Below are positions 53,344 to 63,493 of a DNA stretch of 64,000 nt, one piece after another. Origin of the DNA: Globisporangium splendens (taxonomy: Eukaryota; Oomycota; Peronosporomycetes; Pythiales; Pythiaceae); NCBI GenBank assembly GCA_006386115.1, contig VFIW01000132.1:1-64000 (forward strand), given 5' to 3'. The notes under the pieces are model-generated. The model was not told where the DNA came from, did no database searches, and saw only the letters and a list, made by a program, of their open reading frames with translations. The translations under genes were made by a program, and so were the position numbers. The stretch's first letter is position 1, and each line of letters opens with the position of its first letter.

Positions 53344-55545
53344 TTACTTCTTGCTCGGCTTCATCAGTTTGTACGATTCCAGACGCGACGAGGACAGTCC
53401 CGTGGCTTTGTACGCGTTCGCGGCGTCGCTGTCGCTCTTCTTCTTGCTGCGGCGCTGCTTCTTCTTCAAGTCATTGCTGCTTTTCTCCTTTGTTGCCTTC
53501 TTGTCCTCGCTCTCGTTCTCACTCTTTGGCTTTTTAGAGACTGGTGCGTCCTCCTCGTCTTCATTCTTCGTCTCAGTCTCCGCCGAAGCAGAAGCCTTGG
53601 ACTTCTTGATGCGCTTTCGCTTCTTGCCTGCCGACTTGGCCACACCAGCTTCAGCAGCAGCCTCAATAGGTTCTTCAGCACCCTCGTTGCTGTCCTCGGT
53701 CTTCTTCTTGCGCTTCTCCATGCGCTCGCGCTTGGCTTCCTCGAGTGATTTCTTGAACTGCTTGACGCGCTTGCGGTCGACCTTGTACTCCTCCTCGAGG
53801 TACGGCGCCAGCTTCTTGAGCGACACCAGCGCCTTCAGCTCCTTGTCGTCCGCGGTCATGATCTCATCGACCGTGAGCCCAAAGTCGTTGGTCTTGACCT
53901 GACGGTACTTGAAGCGGCACTTGAGATCGCCGATCAGGTCCTCGTAGTCGAGACTGTAGAGCTCGTTCAGGTATTTCTGCGACGCGCGCTTCAGTTCCTG
54001 CTTGCTCATGTTCTTGTGGGTCACTTCAGCGTCCTCGTCTTCCTCGGCATCATCGCCTTCTATCGCTTCGTCATCGTCCTCTTCAGCCTCCTCGTCGTCG
54101 TCAGCCTCAATAATGTTGGACGCTTGTTCCTGCTCTTCCTCATCATCTTCCTGCTCTTCTTCGTCCTCAGGATCCACTGGCAGACCGGCAAAGAGCTCCT
54201 TGTCTTCCTCTTCGTCCCACGTCGGCTTCTCCATACCGTCGTCGTCTTCGTTGTAGTACTCTTCATCAAACACCTGCTGCATGCGCTTGTCGTACTCTTC
54301 GGGGTCGAATTCGCCTTCGAGGTCACTGGCCAACAGCTTCGCGTCGTCGCGGCCCATGAGCTTGGCGACCTTCTCCAACTTGCTTTGGATCTCGGCCTGC
54401 TTCAGGTTCTTCAGACGGCGCAGCTCTTCCTCCTTTTTCAGACGCTCGAGCGCCTTGCGCTCCTTGCGCTCGGTACGCTTGCGCTTGCGCGAATCGTCTT
54501 CGCGACGCATACTGTCTTCAATGTGACGCGCGTGGGTCTGGATCATGCCGCTGCCTTCTTCCTCAAATCGGAAGTTGTAGTTGTGCTCAAACTCTTCGGC
54601 TTTCTCTAGTTCTTCCGCGTCTTCGTCGTCATTCACGATCTCGTCGTAGTGCGGGATCACATCGGACTTGTCCTTCCAGCCTTCACTGCTCAGGTAGTGC
54701 TCCAGAAAAGCCTCAGGGTTCATCTCGTTCTCCTTCAGCTTCGTCCCGTACTTGTTCGTGAACGACGCGTACTCTTCGTCCTCCTGTTTCTTTTCGTCGT
54801 CGGTCTTCTTGCGGATCGTAAAGAGTCCACCATCGAGATCTTCCTCGTCGTCGTCCTTGTCGTTCTCGTCGTCATCAGACGCAGTCGCCTGCTTGAGCGT
54901 CGAGAGGAATTCCTGCTTAAGCTTCGCCTGCTCTTCCCCGTAGGTCATCACGCGGCCGTTGTCGCGCTCATCGTCGCTGCTGTCGACGTCACCCGCGATC
55001 ACTTGTTGCCGCACGAGGTCCTTGTAGTACAGCGGCGCCGACTCGCTCTTCTTTTTTTTCTTCTTGTTTTTCTTCTTACTACCGTCCTCACCATCGCTAC
55101 CGTCGCTGTTATCACCGTCATCATCGTCCTTCTTGAAAAACGCAATGGACTTGTCGTAAATCGCCGGGTCTTTCTTGCGGATCAGCTTGAGCGTCTTGCG
55201 GATGTCCGCGTCCAGCGCGCGCGTCAGCTGCTCGCCGTCTTCGTCCTCGGTCTCCGACTCGGAGTCGGATTCGTCGTCGTCGTCGCCATAGAGCTCGCGC
55301 TTCTTCTCGAGCCGCTGCAGCTCCTCCTTGCGCTTCTGCTCCAGGAACGTCTTGGCGAACTTCTCGTTCACCTTGAGCTCCACGGGCTCTTCCTCTTGCT
55401 CCTTCTCTTGCTGCTCCGCTTTCACTGTCTGCTTGCTGCCCTTGGGAGCGAAGAGCTCGTCGGCGGCGTCGTGCTCTTCTTTCGCAACGGGCGCCACGTT
55501 GACGCCGCCGCCGCTCTTCTTGCTGCGCTTCTTCTTGCCCGCCAT
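53344..55545 (-). CDS. KRI1: KRI1-like ribosome biogenesis protein
   Basis: The start is set at MAGKKKRSKKSGGG (55545), giving 733 residues; an upstream in-frame Met at 55596 is less likely. The protein is very acidic and Lys-rich. The Kri1 core is seen in KRKEELQRLEKKRELYGDDD, and in KDPAIYDKSIAFFKKDDD. The end of the core reads FDEEYYNEDD. The C-terminal Kri1_C domain is LYSLDYEDLIGDLKCRFKYR followed by FGLTVDEIMTADDKELKALV. A Lys-rich tail with Ser and Glu follows. KRI1 is a nucleolar factor required for 40S/18S processing and binds KRR1. No introns are needed. Opposite-strand ORFs over this gene are shadows of its acidic codons. Confidence 0.93.
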   Translation of the reverse strand: MAGKKKRSKKSGGGVNVAPVAKEEHDAADELFAPKGSKQTVKAEQQEKEQEEEPVELKVNEKFAKTFLEQKRKEELQRLEKKRELYGDDDDESDSESETEDEDGEQLTRALDADIRKTLKLIRKKDPAIYDKSIAFFKKDDDDGDNSDGSDGEDGSKKKNKKKKKKSESAPLYYKDLVRQQVIAGDVDSSDDERDNGRVMTYGEEQAKLKQEFLSTLKQATASDDDENDKDDDEEDLDGGLFTIRKKTDDEKKQEDEEYASFTNKYGTKLKENEMNPEAFLEHYLSSEGWKDKSDVIPHYDEIVNDDEDAEELEKAEEFEHNYNFRFEEEGSGMIQTHARHIEDSMRREDDSRKRKRTERKERKALERLKKEEELRRLKNLKQAEIQSKLEKVAKLMGRDDAKLLASDLEGEFDPEEYDKRMQQVFDEEYYNEDDDGMEKPTWDEEEDKELFAGLPVDPEDEEEQEDDEEEQEQASNIIEADDDEEAEEDDDEAIEGDDAEEDEDAEVTHKNMSKQELKRASQKYLNELYSLDYEDLIGDLKCRFKYRQVKTNDFGLTVDEIMTADDKELKALVSLKKLAPYLEEEYKVDRKRVKQFKKSLEEAKRERMEKRKKKTEDSNEGAEEPIEAAAEAGVAKSAGKKRKRIKKSKASASAETETKNEDEEDAPVSKKPKSENESEDKKATKEKSSNDLKKKQRRSKKKSDSDAANAYKATGLSSSRLESYKLMKPSKK

Positions 55546-57872
55546 TCCTGTCTGAAGAATGAGCCAAATGGCAATTGGAGCTCTTCGCTCAGCCATTGAC
55601 CTTTTGCTTGTCTCTTTTTTGCATTGAGGGCGGACAGTATGCGTTCAAGTAAGTACGATATGGCATTTCATCATCTGAAAACGTACTTGAACGAAGTGCA
55701 ATGGTCGCAGCGTATCAAATGGGGGTACTAATCGAAGAGCAGTGGGGTATTATATTATAGTCTACGGTACTGCTTGTCAACAATTTGGGTTGCTGGTTGT
55801 TGCGATTGATGGACAGGATGGAATGGATAGACAAACGAACGAATATCCCGGTTCTTGAGAACACGTTTTCTCTCCTATTGCAGTACGCTGCTGATTGGAT
55901 GGCAGCAGTGCGTGTTTCGACAATCCATACTCGCAGAGTGAAATCAAACGCAGCCTACGGTATCGCCACAGGTGCGTGCGTCAGAAGAACATCAAACAGA
56001 CAAGCAACATGAACTTAAAACGATAGGCAAAAATGTACTATGACAGACAAATGACAAATGCATGCAAGTGACAAATCAACCAGCCATCAACAAATTCTTG
56101 CAGATGTGACACATACCTACACTTTTTGGGTTGCTTGCTTGCAGCAATTTCCACAAGCAGCAAACAGCAATTGCAAGCAAGGGAGGTTCGTGCTTCAAGA
56201 GAAAGAGCAGCTGGCGTGCTTGCTCTTGCATGTTCTTTCCTTCCGGTTCGCACTCGAACATTCAACAACAGTAGTACAGTAAGTGGCCAATTGCAAGGAT
56301 CCCCAGTGGGCAGGATGACTGGCTGCGCCAAGCGACCCAGTACCGTTTATGACCCATTTCGGGTCTCCCTTCACAACGATCACAGCGATCGCAAGTGGTT
56401 AGGGATTTTGCGATTGGCCATTTATAACAATCCTCACCACTCGCTTTAACGACTAAAACGGACCTTCGGAGCTTAAAAAGGTGTGAGAAGTGCAGCAAAG
56501 CATTGCGTAATCAAAAGGTGGGTGCAAGGAAGTGTGCGCTGCAGGTCTCTCCTGCAAGCTGAAAAAGACAGAAAGAAACGTTGGTGGCGGCACGTAATTC
56601 TTAGCATTCCCATCAAATTCACTCTATTTCGGAGACTTTGGAAGTGTGCATGTGTCCATTTGCGCGCAGTGTATGTAGAAAGAATTGCGCGTTTTCGTTC
56701 ATACCACTTTTGTGTGTGTGCGTCAACCAATTGTGTGACGGGGCCAACAGTGTCTTTTTCTCTATACGTTCTCGAGTGCCGACCGCGAATTTGAGTGGCC
56801 AGGAAGCACTGCCCTCATGCCGATCTTTTCGTTTGCAGCTTTTCTTTTTTTCTCGAACCGACCGTTTTTTCCGGATGTATTGTGCTGGGTTTGTTTCTCT
56901 GCACAAACGATATGGGATAAAAACACACACCGGTGAACGCTAAAACCTACGAGCGAATAGGGGACCTTGTGTTGCCTTTGCAGCGTTTGCGTAGTGGGCT
57001 TCTCTTTGAGTCCACAAAGAAGCATGGCCTTCAATAATCTCTATATGTGGCATAAACCATTTCTATAATGCGTAAATACTCATTTGAGATCATAAGAATC
57101 GTTCACATAAACTCTCAATTACTGCATATTACTGTTTATTGTTGCTCGTACCTGCTATGAAGGGTTTTCTCAGCTTTTTTCCCCCCTTGTTTTTATCCTC
57201 AGCGGGTCTTTTTTGTGAGTGTGGGGCATTCTTCCCATACCAACGATCCCAGACGCCCACATTGACACCAAACGCTCAAGCCCCCGCCCGCTCCACACGC
57301 AGCCACGTCCACGCGCTTCCTTCTCTGCATCTCCATCTCTCTGTGAGAAGGACGGACTGCGAGTCTCCCTCCCTCTGTGCACATACGTCCGCAGCCGCCC
57401 TCCGCTGCCTTCTCTGCGCTGTCACAGCAGGTGACGCGTCCGTCTTCTTCCCCCATCCATCCATCCAATTGAACCGAGTGCAATTGGGAGAACCCCCCTT
57501 CTCTTCACAGACACGCACTGGCGAAAGCAGTGCGGCAATAAGAGAAGGAGAGAAGAGCGATCGCGTGGCTCAGCAGCAGCTACGGAAGTGCCGACTGCAT
57601 TCTCGTGTTCCAAGAGCCCAGGTCGACGCCGCATTGGTTGCTCAAGTTGCCGATTATTGCCGCTATTGTCGCTGCAGGATTGAAGAGAAGCATCCTGTTT
57701 GACTCCTAGCGAGCTGCTATATCACACGTTGCGCTTCCTGTCAGCGTGATCCTCGCGTCCGTGTTCAAAGTAGCGCGACGTGAGTTCCTTACCAAGTCGA
57801 GTATTTTGAGCGCGCCGGTGAGGTTATCCGCATTGTGGCGGAGTGCAAGCAGACTAGGAACCGTACATTATA
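55546..57872. other. 2.3-kb intergenic, nothing firm
   Basis: The part near 55.6 kb holds the KRI1 promoter (ATTGG at 55572-55576 on the plus strand). A 10-base inverted repeat with CGTTCAAGTA / TACTTGAACG arms lies around 55643-55703. The stretch 57.15-57.55 kb is C/T-rich, as in the leader of the cyclin gene. ORFs here show no domain. Confidence 0.5.
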
Positions 57873-58922
57873 ATGATCGACACGAAGGAGAATGAAGAGC
57901 GCGGGCGCATGATCGCGCATACGCTGGCAGCCGTCGTGGACGATATCGTGCGCGAGAGCGGGTACGAGACGATGTCGTACGGGCAGCAGCAGCAGCCGTC
58001 CAAGTTCGAAGCGTTCCGCGCGCCCGGCATCTCGATCCGCGACTACCTCATGCGCATCCACAAGTACGCATCGTGCAGCCCCGAGTGTTTTGTGCTCGCG
58101 CTCGTGTACATTGACCGGCTGCAGCGCATGCAGGGCTTTGTGCTCACGCACCTGAACGTGCACCGCGTGGTGATTACGAGCGTCGTGCTTGCGGCCAAGT
58201 TCTTTGACGACCACTACTTCAACAACGCGTACTACGCCAAGGTCGGCGGCGTGCTGTGCAAGGAGATGAACGAGCTCGAGATCGAATACCTGCTGCTGAT
58301 CAACTTCAGTCTCCACGTGAGCACGGACACGTACGCGCGGTTCTACAACGAGCTCGTGGGCCACTACAACCGCACGAACAGCGGCGGCCGCCACAACCCG
58401 TACATGTCGCCGTCGCCGTACTACGACGTGGAGCACTTCGTGGCCGAGGATCCGGAGAACGAGGGCCAGCTCATGTACGTGACCAACTACAACCAGCGCG
58501 TGCCGCCAGTGATCGACAACTCGCGCCACAGCTACCACCACCGGGGGAGCAGCCATCACCACCACCACAGCAGCCACAGCCACCATCCGCAGCAGCAGTA
58601 CGGCTACCACCAGCAGCAACAGCCTTACCAGCAGCAGCAGCAGCAGCATATGTATCGGAGCGAGCCGCAGCCACAGTATGCGCCGCAGTATCAGCATCAC
58701 TACCCTCCGCAGCAGCAGCAGCAAGTCTACCACCACCAGCAACAGCAGCCACAGCACTACCGTCGCCGTACAATAGAAGAAAATGACAAGTCCTACGCTG
58801 CGTCTGGCCACTCCACAAGCGCCAACGCCGCATCCACAGCATCAGCAACGACAACAGCGACGGCAACGCGCGCATCGGGGCAAAAGCGACGGAGCGCCGT
58901 CGCGCTTGGCGTCAATGCGTAA
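57873..58922 (+). CDS. PHO80-type (P/U) cyclin with Gln/His-rich tail
   Basis: This is a single exon of 349 residues. The N-terminal half is a PHO80-like cyclin box: ISIRDYLMRIHKYASCSPEC, FVLALVYIDRLQRMQGFVL, HRVVITSVVLAAKFFDDHYF, NNAYYAKVGGVLCKEMNELE and IEYLLLINFSLHVST. The C-terminal half is Gln/His/Tyr-rich with long CAG-type runs, then a Thr/Ala-rich end, and is probably disordered. Such cyclins pair with PHO85/CDK5-like kinases in nutrient or cell-cycle control. A decayed copy of the same box lies 5 kb downstream at 63.0-63.5 kb. The start ATG at 57873 gives MIDTKENEERGRMIAHTLAA, which leads straight into the domain. Confidence 0.9.
   Translation: MIDTKENEERGRMIAHTLAAVVDDIVRESGYETMSYGQQQQPSKFEAFRAPGISIRDYLMRIHKYASCSPECFVLALVYIDRLQRMQGFVLTHLNVHRVVITSVVLAAKFFDDHYFNNAYYAKVGGVLCKEMNELEIEYLLLINFSLHVSTDTYARFYNELVGHYNRTNSGGRHNPYMSPSPYYDVEHFVAEDPENEGQLMYVTNYNQRVPPVIDNSRHSYHHRGSSHHHHHSSHSHHPQQQYGYHQQQQPYQQQQQQHMYRSEPQPQYAPQYQHHYPPQQQQQVYHHQQQQPQHYRRRTIEENDKSYAASGHSTSANAASTASATTTATATRASGQKRRSAVALGVNA
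58545..58770 (+). repeat. In-frame CAG/CAC-rich repeat in the cyclin
   Basis: CAG, CAC and CAT codons dominate and give polyGln and polyHis stretches. Length polymorphism is to be expected. Confidence 0.75.
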
Positions 58923-59176
58923 ACTGTTGAGAGAAGCCTGGCAGGGACCCAAGGATATAAGAAAACAATATTCAGATAGTAGGCAGCATGCGCAATGCGA
59001 TGGAGCAAACGTGTGGCCTGGAGGCAAGGCGTTAGGTCAACAAAATCAACATAGTAGTCTTTCAATAGTGGATAGTCTTTTTTTTTTTCTCTTGTTGCTA
59101 TTGATTTTTGTGGGGAAAAAATACTCAAAAACAAAGCCTCAACACCTCATGCGCTTGTTGAATAATTTGCCATTTT

Positions 59177-60099
59177 CTATTTGCGCTGCCAGAAGGTGCC
59201 GTCCGAGACACCCCACTGGTACTTGCGCGCGTGCTCGCGGATCATGAACGGGTAGTCCTGGCGTTTGACGAGCGTGAAGTCCTTGCTCAGATGCTTCTCA
59301 ATGACGCTAAAGCTGTCGACGGGTTTGCCCGTGGTTTCGTCCATGCGAGCGCCGATCCACTTGTCCTTGGCCGTGTACTCCTCGAGCCACGAGTACGGAC
59401 TGATGAGCGCCAGCACGCCGCCCTGGTTCACGAAGCCGCCCACTTCGGTCAGGAACTTCTCCGGATCTGGCAGCCGACACAGCAGATTGGACGCGAACAC
59501 GACGTCGAATTTGCCCAGCGACGGCGACAGATTGCACGCGTCGCCCTGCTGGAAGCTCACGTTCGCAGGCTTGACGCCCTCAGGCAGCTTGGCTTTGCGG
59601 AGCTCGCGGATCTCGCCCTGGATGTGCGCCTCGTACTCGAGTTCACCCTGCGCCTTCATCTTGTTGGCCGTGTCGGCAAAGTGGTGCGAAAAGTCGATGC
59701 CCACGGCCTCGTCAAAGTGCTTGCTGAGCTCAAATGTGGCGCGACCGACGGCGCAACCGATGTCGAGTGCGCGGCGGCGGTGCGTCGCTGGCACGTGCTT
59801 GACGCACTCCTCCACCGTCAGCGGCAGAAACGCGAGCGCATCCTTCGGCGCAAAGCTGTACGGTACGACTTCAGACGGATCACCTGCATAAAGAAGCAAA
59901 TGATGGCGCCACGTGGCATTTAGCACACACTTTTACGTAGCTCTTGGGAACGCAGATTGATTCGTCCATTGTAGAGAAACGTACCAAAGTGGAACTGCAG
60001 GTACTCGTGCACGGCGCGCTCGGACTCGTAGACGACGGAGCCGCTGGCCGTGGTGCTGCGGACGACGGCGGCTTGCATGGCTTTCGTGGACGCGCGCAT
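59177..60099 (-). CDS. Methyltransferase related to the C-terminal domain of OvoA
   Basis: Exon 1 (60099-59985) encodes MRASTKAMQAAVVRSTTASG and ends in YLQFHFG. An intron of about 100 nt leads to exon 2 (59883-59177), giving 273 residues. Class I methyltransferase motifs: ALDIGCAVGRATFELSKHFD (motif I), VGIDFSHHFADTA (Asp of motif II), FQQGDACNLSPS and FDVVFASNLLCRLPDP. The segments EYLQFHFG, GCAVGR, ISPYSWLEEYT and MIREHARKYQWG are those of the 4-mercaptohistidine N1-methyltransferase domain found at the C-terminus of OvoA (ovothiol synthesis). Here the domain stands alone; no sulfoxide synthase (FGE-like/DinB) part was seen within the window. The ORF start in intron sequence (59926) is not real. 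Confidence 0.8.
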
Positions 60100-61631
60100 T
60101 CTGCGAGGAGAGCGAATTGATCAATGCTGTTCCATGAGGGTTGGACCATTTCAGATTGGGTAATCGTTGCAACCCCCGCTTTTGGCGACATGTTTTCTTG
60201 TTTCTGTACTTGAAAAGACATAATAATATTAATTGATGTTGACGGTATGCAAACGCTAGTAATAGAAAAGACACAACAAAGAGATTCTGACACAAACGGT
60301 ACACTTTGACGCACTTAAATGGGAGCTAAAGTACGAACTCGTACTTTAGTGGGAAAGCGATGCGATATTTTCCTTTTCCGATTAGATCGCACTTTGGCGT
60401 GTTTTTCTCTGATCTGCTGTATCTTGCAGGATGTGTGAGATCGTGCTGGTGCTGCTGTCGAATTGTGCAACAGCAAAAGGAGCCAAGTGGGGTGGGCTGC
60501 AAAGATCAGAACCAGAAAAGAAATGCGCTTGCTGTGTGAGGGAGCAACCTTTTGTGGGTTGTTGCCTTGTATCACCAGCCAACAACCGAACGAAAGAAGA
60601 CGTCGATTATTTGTTCTGGTATTTTACGGGTGGGGTACGGATACGATGCGCGGGTACAGTCAAACGCCAGGTGTTCCCGTTTATTACGCCCACGTTGTAA
60701 AATGTTTGCTCGCACCTTCCCAACTGTAAGTGGCGCCAGACTGAACCTTTTAAGGTTTTTCATCCTCCTGCATGCACGCTGCTGTTTTGAGAGTGTTCAG
60801 ACCCCTTCCCCGCATGAGGTTTTTCTACTGCATTCTGCTGCTGTCTTTCTTTAGAAAATAAAGAACTGAAGAGCTGTCTGACCATCACTCTGCTTGCCAT
60901 AGTTTACCGCAAACAAAGTGAGGGACATGCTTTTGCCAGGTCTCTCTCTGCCACATAGTGAAACCAAGTCAAGTCGAGTGTCCAGCAGGCGGGAGCCACA
61001 CACGACGGGGTGAAGGGAAAGGAATAAAACACTCGAGCGTTCACTGTCACTTTCCCCAGAAGCCCCGACCGACAGGACCGCACGCACTGCACAGCCGCGC
61101 CGAAGCTCACGAGCCCACTACAACAGCGAAAAGCGAAGGTGCTTATGACGTCTATTTGTGCATGTGTGGGCTTTGAATGTGTGTGTATGTTTGAGGCAGC
61201 AGAGCATGAATATACGTTTGCGAGTATGGAAAGCAGAGAGGACATGTGCCTAGTGTTTGTGTACATGAATGCGCTTGGTGTCGATCCAAACCGCTGTGTG
61301 GTATCGCGATCTCGCTTGATCCCTTTGGCTCGCATGTTTTTTCGCCGCCCTTTTTGCCTCTTTCCTTTACTCTTGTGTATGGGATTTGTGGAAGAAAGAG
61401 GAGAGCGAACGAAAGCTGAGAAGAAGGGGTGTTTGGTTTGCTGTGTTTTAGTGTTGAAAATTGTATGTGTATGCCAGTGGTGTGTTATTATCCCACTTAG
61501 TGCCCTGTTGTGTGTTTATGCTTGCTGTTCCTCCTGGTTGTCATCTAGCTGTTGTATCTGTACCCCTCATGCTGACGTTCAACGTTCCACCTTTCTTTTT
61601 TGGAATTTACAGACACGAGCCACTTTGAACC
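60100..61631. other. 1.5-kb intergenic between divergent genes
   Basis: It holds the promoters of the methyltransferase (minus) and casein kinase (plus) genes. A 24-base palindrome lies at 60326-60349. No further gene was recognised. Confidence 0.5.
60326..60349. repeat. Perfect 11-bp palindrome with 2-base centre
   Basis: CTAAAGTACGA and TCGTACTTTAG are exact reverse complements separated by AC. It lies 227 bases upstream of the methyltransferase start and may be a binding site for a dimeric regulator. Part of it recurs near 38975-38986. Confidence 0.65.
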
Positions 61632-63006
61632 ATGTCCCACGTAAGAGAGAGTTCGTTGGAGCTGCGCGTCGGCAAGAAGTACCGCCTGGGCCGCAAGATC
61701 GGTAGCGGCTCCTTTGGTGACATCTACCTCGGCACCAACATGACGTCCGGGTTAGAAGTCGCCATTAAGCTCGAGTCGGTGAAGAGCAAGCACCCGCAAT
61801 TGCTGTACGAGTCCAAGATCTACAAGATCTTGAACGGCGGACGTGAGTAGTCTTACTAATCACTTGCTCTGTTGGTTGATTTTTTATACTGACTCATTAT
61901 GCTTGTTATTACAGTCGGTGTCCCAAACCTCCACTGGTTCGGCGTTGAAGGCGAATACAACGTCATGGTGATTGATTTGCTCGGTCCATCGTTGGAGGAC
62001 CTGTTCAACTACTGTGGCCGTCGCTTCCAATTGAAGACCGTGTTGATGATCGCGGACCAGTTGTTGTGCCGCTTGGAGTATTGCCACTCGAAGAACTTTA
62101 TCCATCGTGATGTGAAGCCTGATAACTTCTTGATCGGTCTCGGCAAGCGTGCGCAGATTTGTCACGTGCTTGATTTTGGTCTTGCGAAGAAGTACCGCGA
62201 TCCGAAGACGCACCAGCATATTCCGTACCGGGAGAACAAGAACCTGACGGGTACCGCGCGTTACGCGTCGATCAACACGCACGTTGGCATTGAACAAAGT
62301 CGCCGTGATGACTTGGAATCGTTGGGGTACGTATTCATGTACTTCATTCGTGGCTCGCTCCCATGGCAAGGGCTCAAGGCGAACACGAAGAAGCAAAAGT
62401 ACGAGAAGATCATGGAGAAGAAGATGAACACGCCAATCGAGGTGTTGTGCAAGGGCTATCCAGCCGAATTCCGTGCGTACTTTGAGTACTGCCGCGCGCT
62501 TCGTTTCGACGACAAGCCTGACTACGCGTACTTGAAGCGCTTGTTCAAGGAGCTGTTCTTCCGCAAGGGGTTCCAATTCGATGCCATGTTCGACTGGACC
62601 GTCCTCAACTTGGTACGTTTTATTACTTTACATTTACACTATGAAAATGATGGTCGTGCGGCTCTAACCTTGTTACACCTCATTTTGTTTTTCGTAATTA
62701 CAGCGAAGTGGCCGACGGGAACGTGGTGCGAGTGGCGACACCGGTGAGCGCAGCGCTCGTGTGGACTCTCGCCAACAAGAGCCTCCTCGTGATGTCCGAC
62801 CTATTGCGTCCCAAGGCCGCGTATATGTTAGAGAGGAAACAAAGGAAGCCGACCCTCAACTCCAAGCGCAAGCGTCTTACCGCTCTGGAATTCGCGATGA
62901 CAGACACGTCGGCATGGACCCCGGATACCCTGCACCGCGTGTGGCGACTGCGACGAGCCGCGATCCGATGGGCGAAGCGAAGCCACTGAGCCGACAGCGC
63001 TACTAA
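61632..63006 (+). CDS. Casein kinase 1 (CK1) family protein kinase
   Basis: Three exons keep phase (61632-61842, 61915-62612, 62704-63006) and give 403 residues. Kinase motifs: [13 protein letters not shown] (Gly loop), [10 protein letters not shown] (catalytic Lys), [14 protein letters not shown] (HRD loop, Asp and Asn), [11 protein letters not shown] (DFG), and [20 protein letters not shown], which carries the CK1 form SIN in place of [14 protein letters not shown] follows. The C-terminal exon is Arg-rich and lacks domains. All catalytic residues are intact. CK1 kinases act on primed Ser/Thr sites in many pathways; the isoform cannot be told. GC content and codon use match the neighbours. 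Downstream, 33 bases after the stop, the cyclin remnant begins. Confidence 0.95.
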
Positions 63007-63039
63007 TCCCCCTCAAATATATCATCCACTGCACAACGA

Positions 63040-63493
63040 TGATGAAACCATTCTTTGCATCGCGTATACGTTGGTGGCCATCGTGTACGAGAAGGGCGTG
63101 AGAGTGAGTAAGATACAGACGGCAGCAGTGCTGCCGTATAACTTCGGAACGTTTCGCTCGCCGAACATGTTGACTGTCAACTACCTCATGCCTATTTTCA
63201 AGAACGCGTCGTGCAGCCCTGAGTACTTTGTGCTCGCACTCGTGTACATTGACTGGCTGCAGCGCATGCGTGGCTTTGTGCTGCCGAGCGTCGTCGAGCG
63301 TGCCAATGTGTTGTTTGACGCGCTTTTAGCGAAGCTTCGTGAAGTTGTTGGTAGGTGTCAATTTGAACGTCGAAGACACGCACCAAACGAAACGAAAGCA
63401 GTGCAAGAGACAAACGTCGCGTTTCTGCATAATTTTCTGCTGCTGATTAATGTTTATGTTGCTAGATTACATGTGCTCTTGAGCAACGAATGA
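63040..63493 (+). pseudogene. Decayed copy of the PHO80-type cyclin
   Basis: Codons from about 63040 run open in one frame to the stop at 63491-63493 and match the cyclin at 57.9 kb in pieces. CIAYTLVAIVYEKGVRV answers MIAHTLAAVVDDIV, YLMPIFKNASCSPEYFVLAL answers the YLMRIHKYASCSPECFVLAL box, and LVYIDWLQRMRGFVL answers LVYIDRLQRMQGFVL. After GFVL a stretch equal to about 11 residues (THLNVHRVVIT) is missing, and the frame continues at SVV. FLLLINVYVARLHVLL answers YLLLINFSLHV. The intervening part is not similar. No ATG starts the domain, and the Gln-rich tail is absent. I read this as a duplicated, truncated and decaying copy. Confidence 0.65.

Noticed and set aside
54649..55599. Long plus-strand ORF (316 codons) with a Leu/Val-rich product
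   Set aside because: It lies opposite KRI1 and is the mirror of its Glu/Lys codons; no domain.
57139..57702. 187-codon ORF upstream of the cyclin
   Set aside because: C/T-rich leader-type DNA; no domain and no homology seen.
57789..58811. 340-codon minus-strand ORF over the cyclin
   Set aside because: Mirror of the cyclin frame; Leu/Val-rich from CAG/CAC complements.
61139..61705. 188-codon plus-strand ORF upstream of CK1
   Set aside because: It runs out of frame into the start of CK1; Cys/Val-rich translation of the TG-rich leader.
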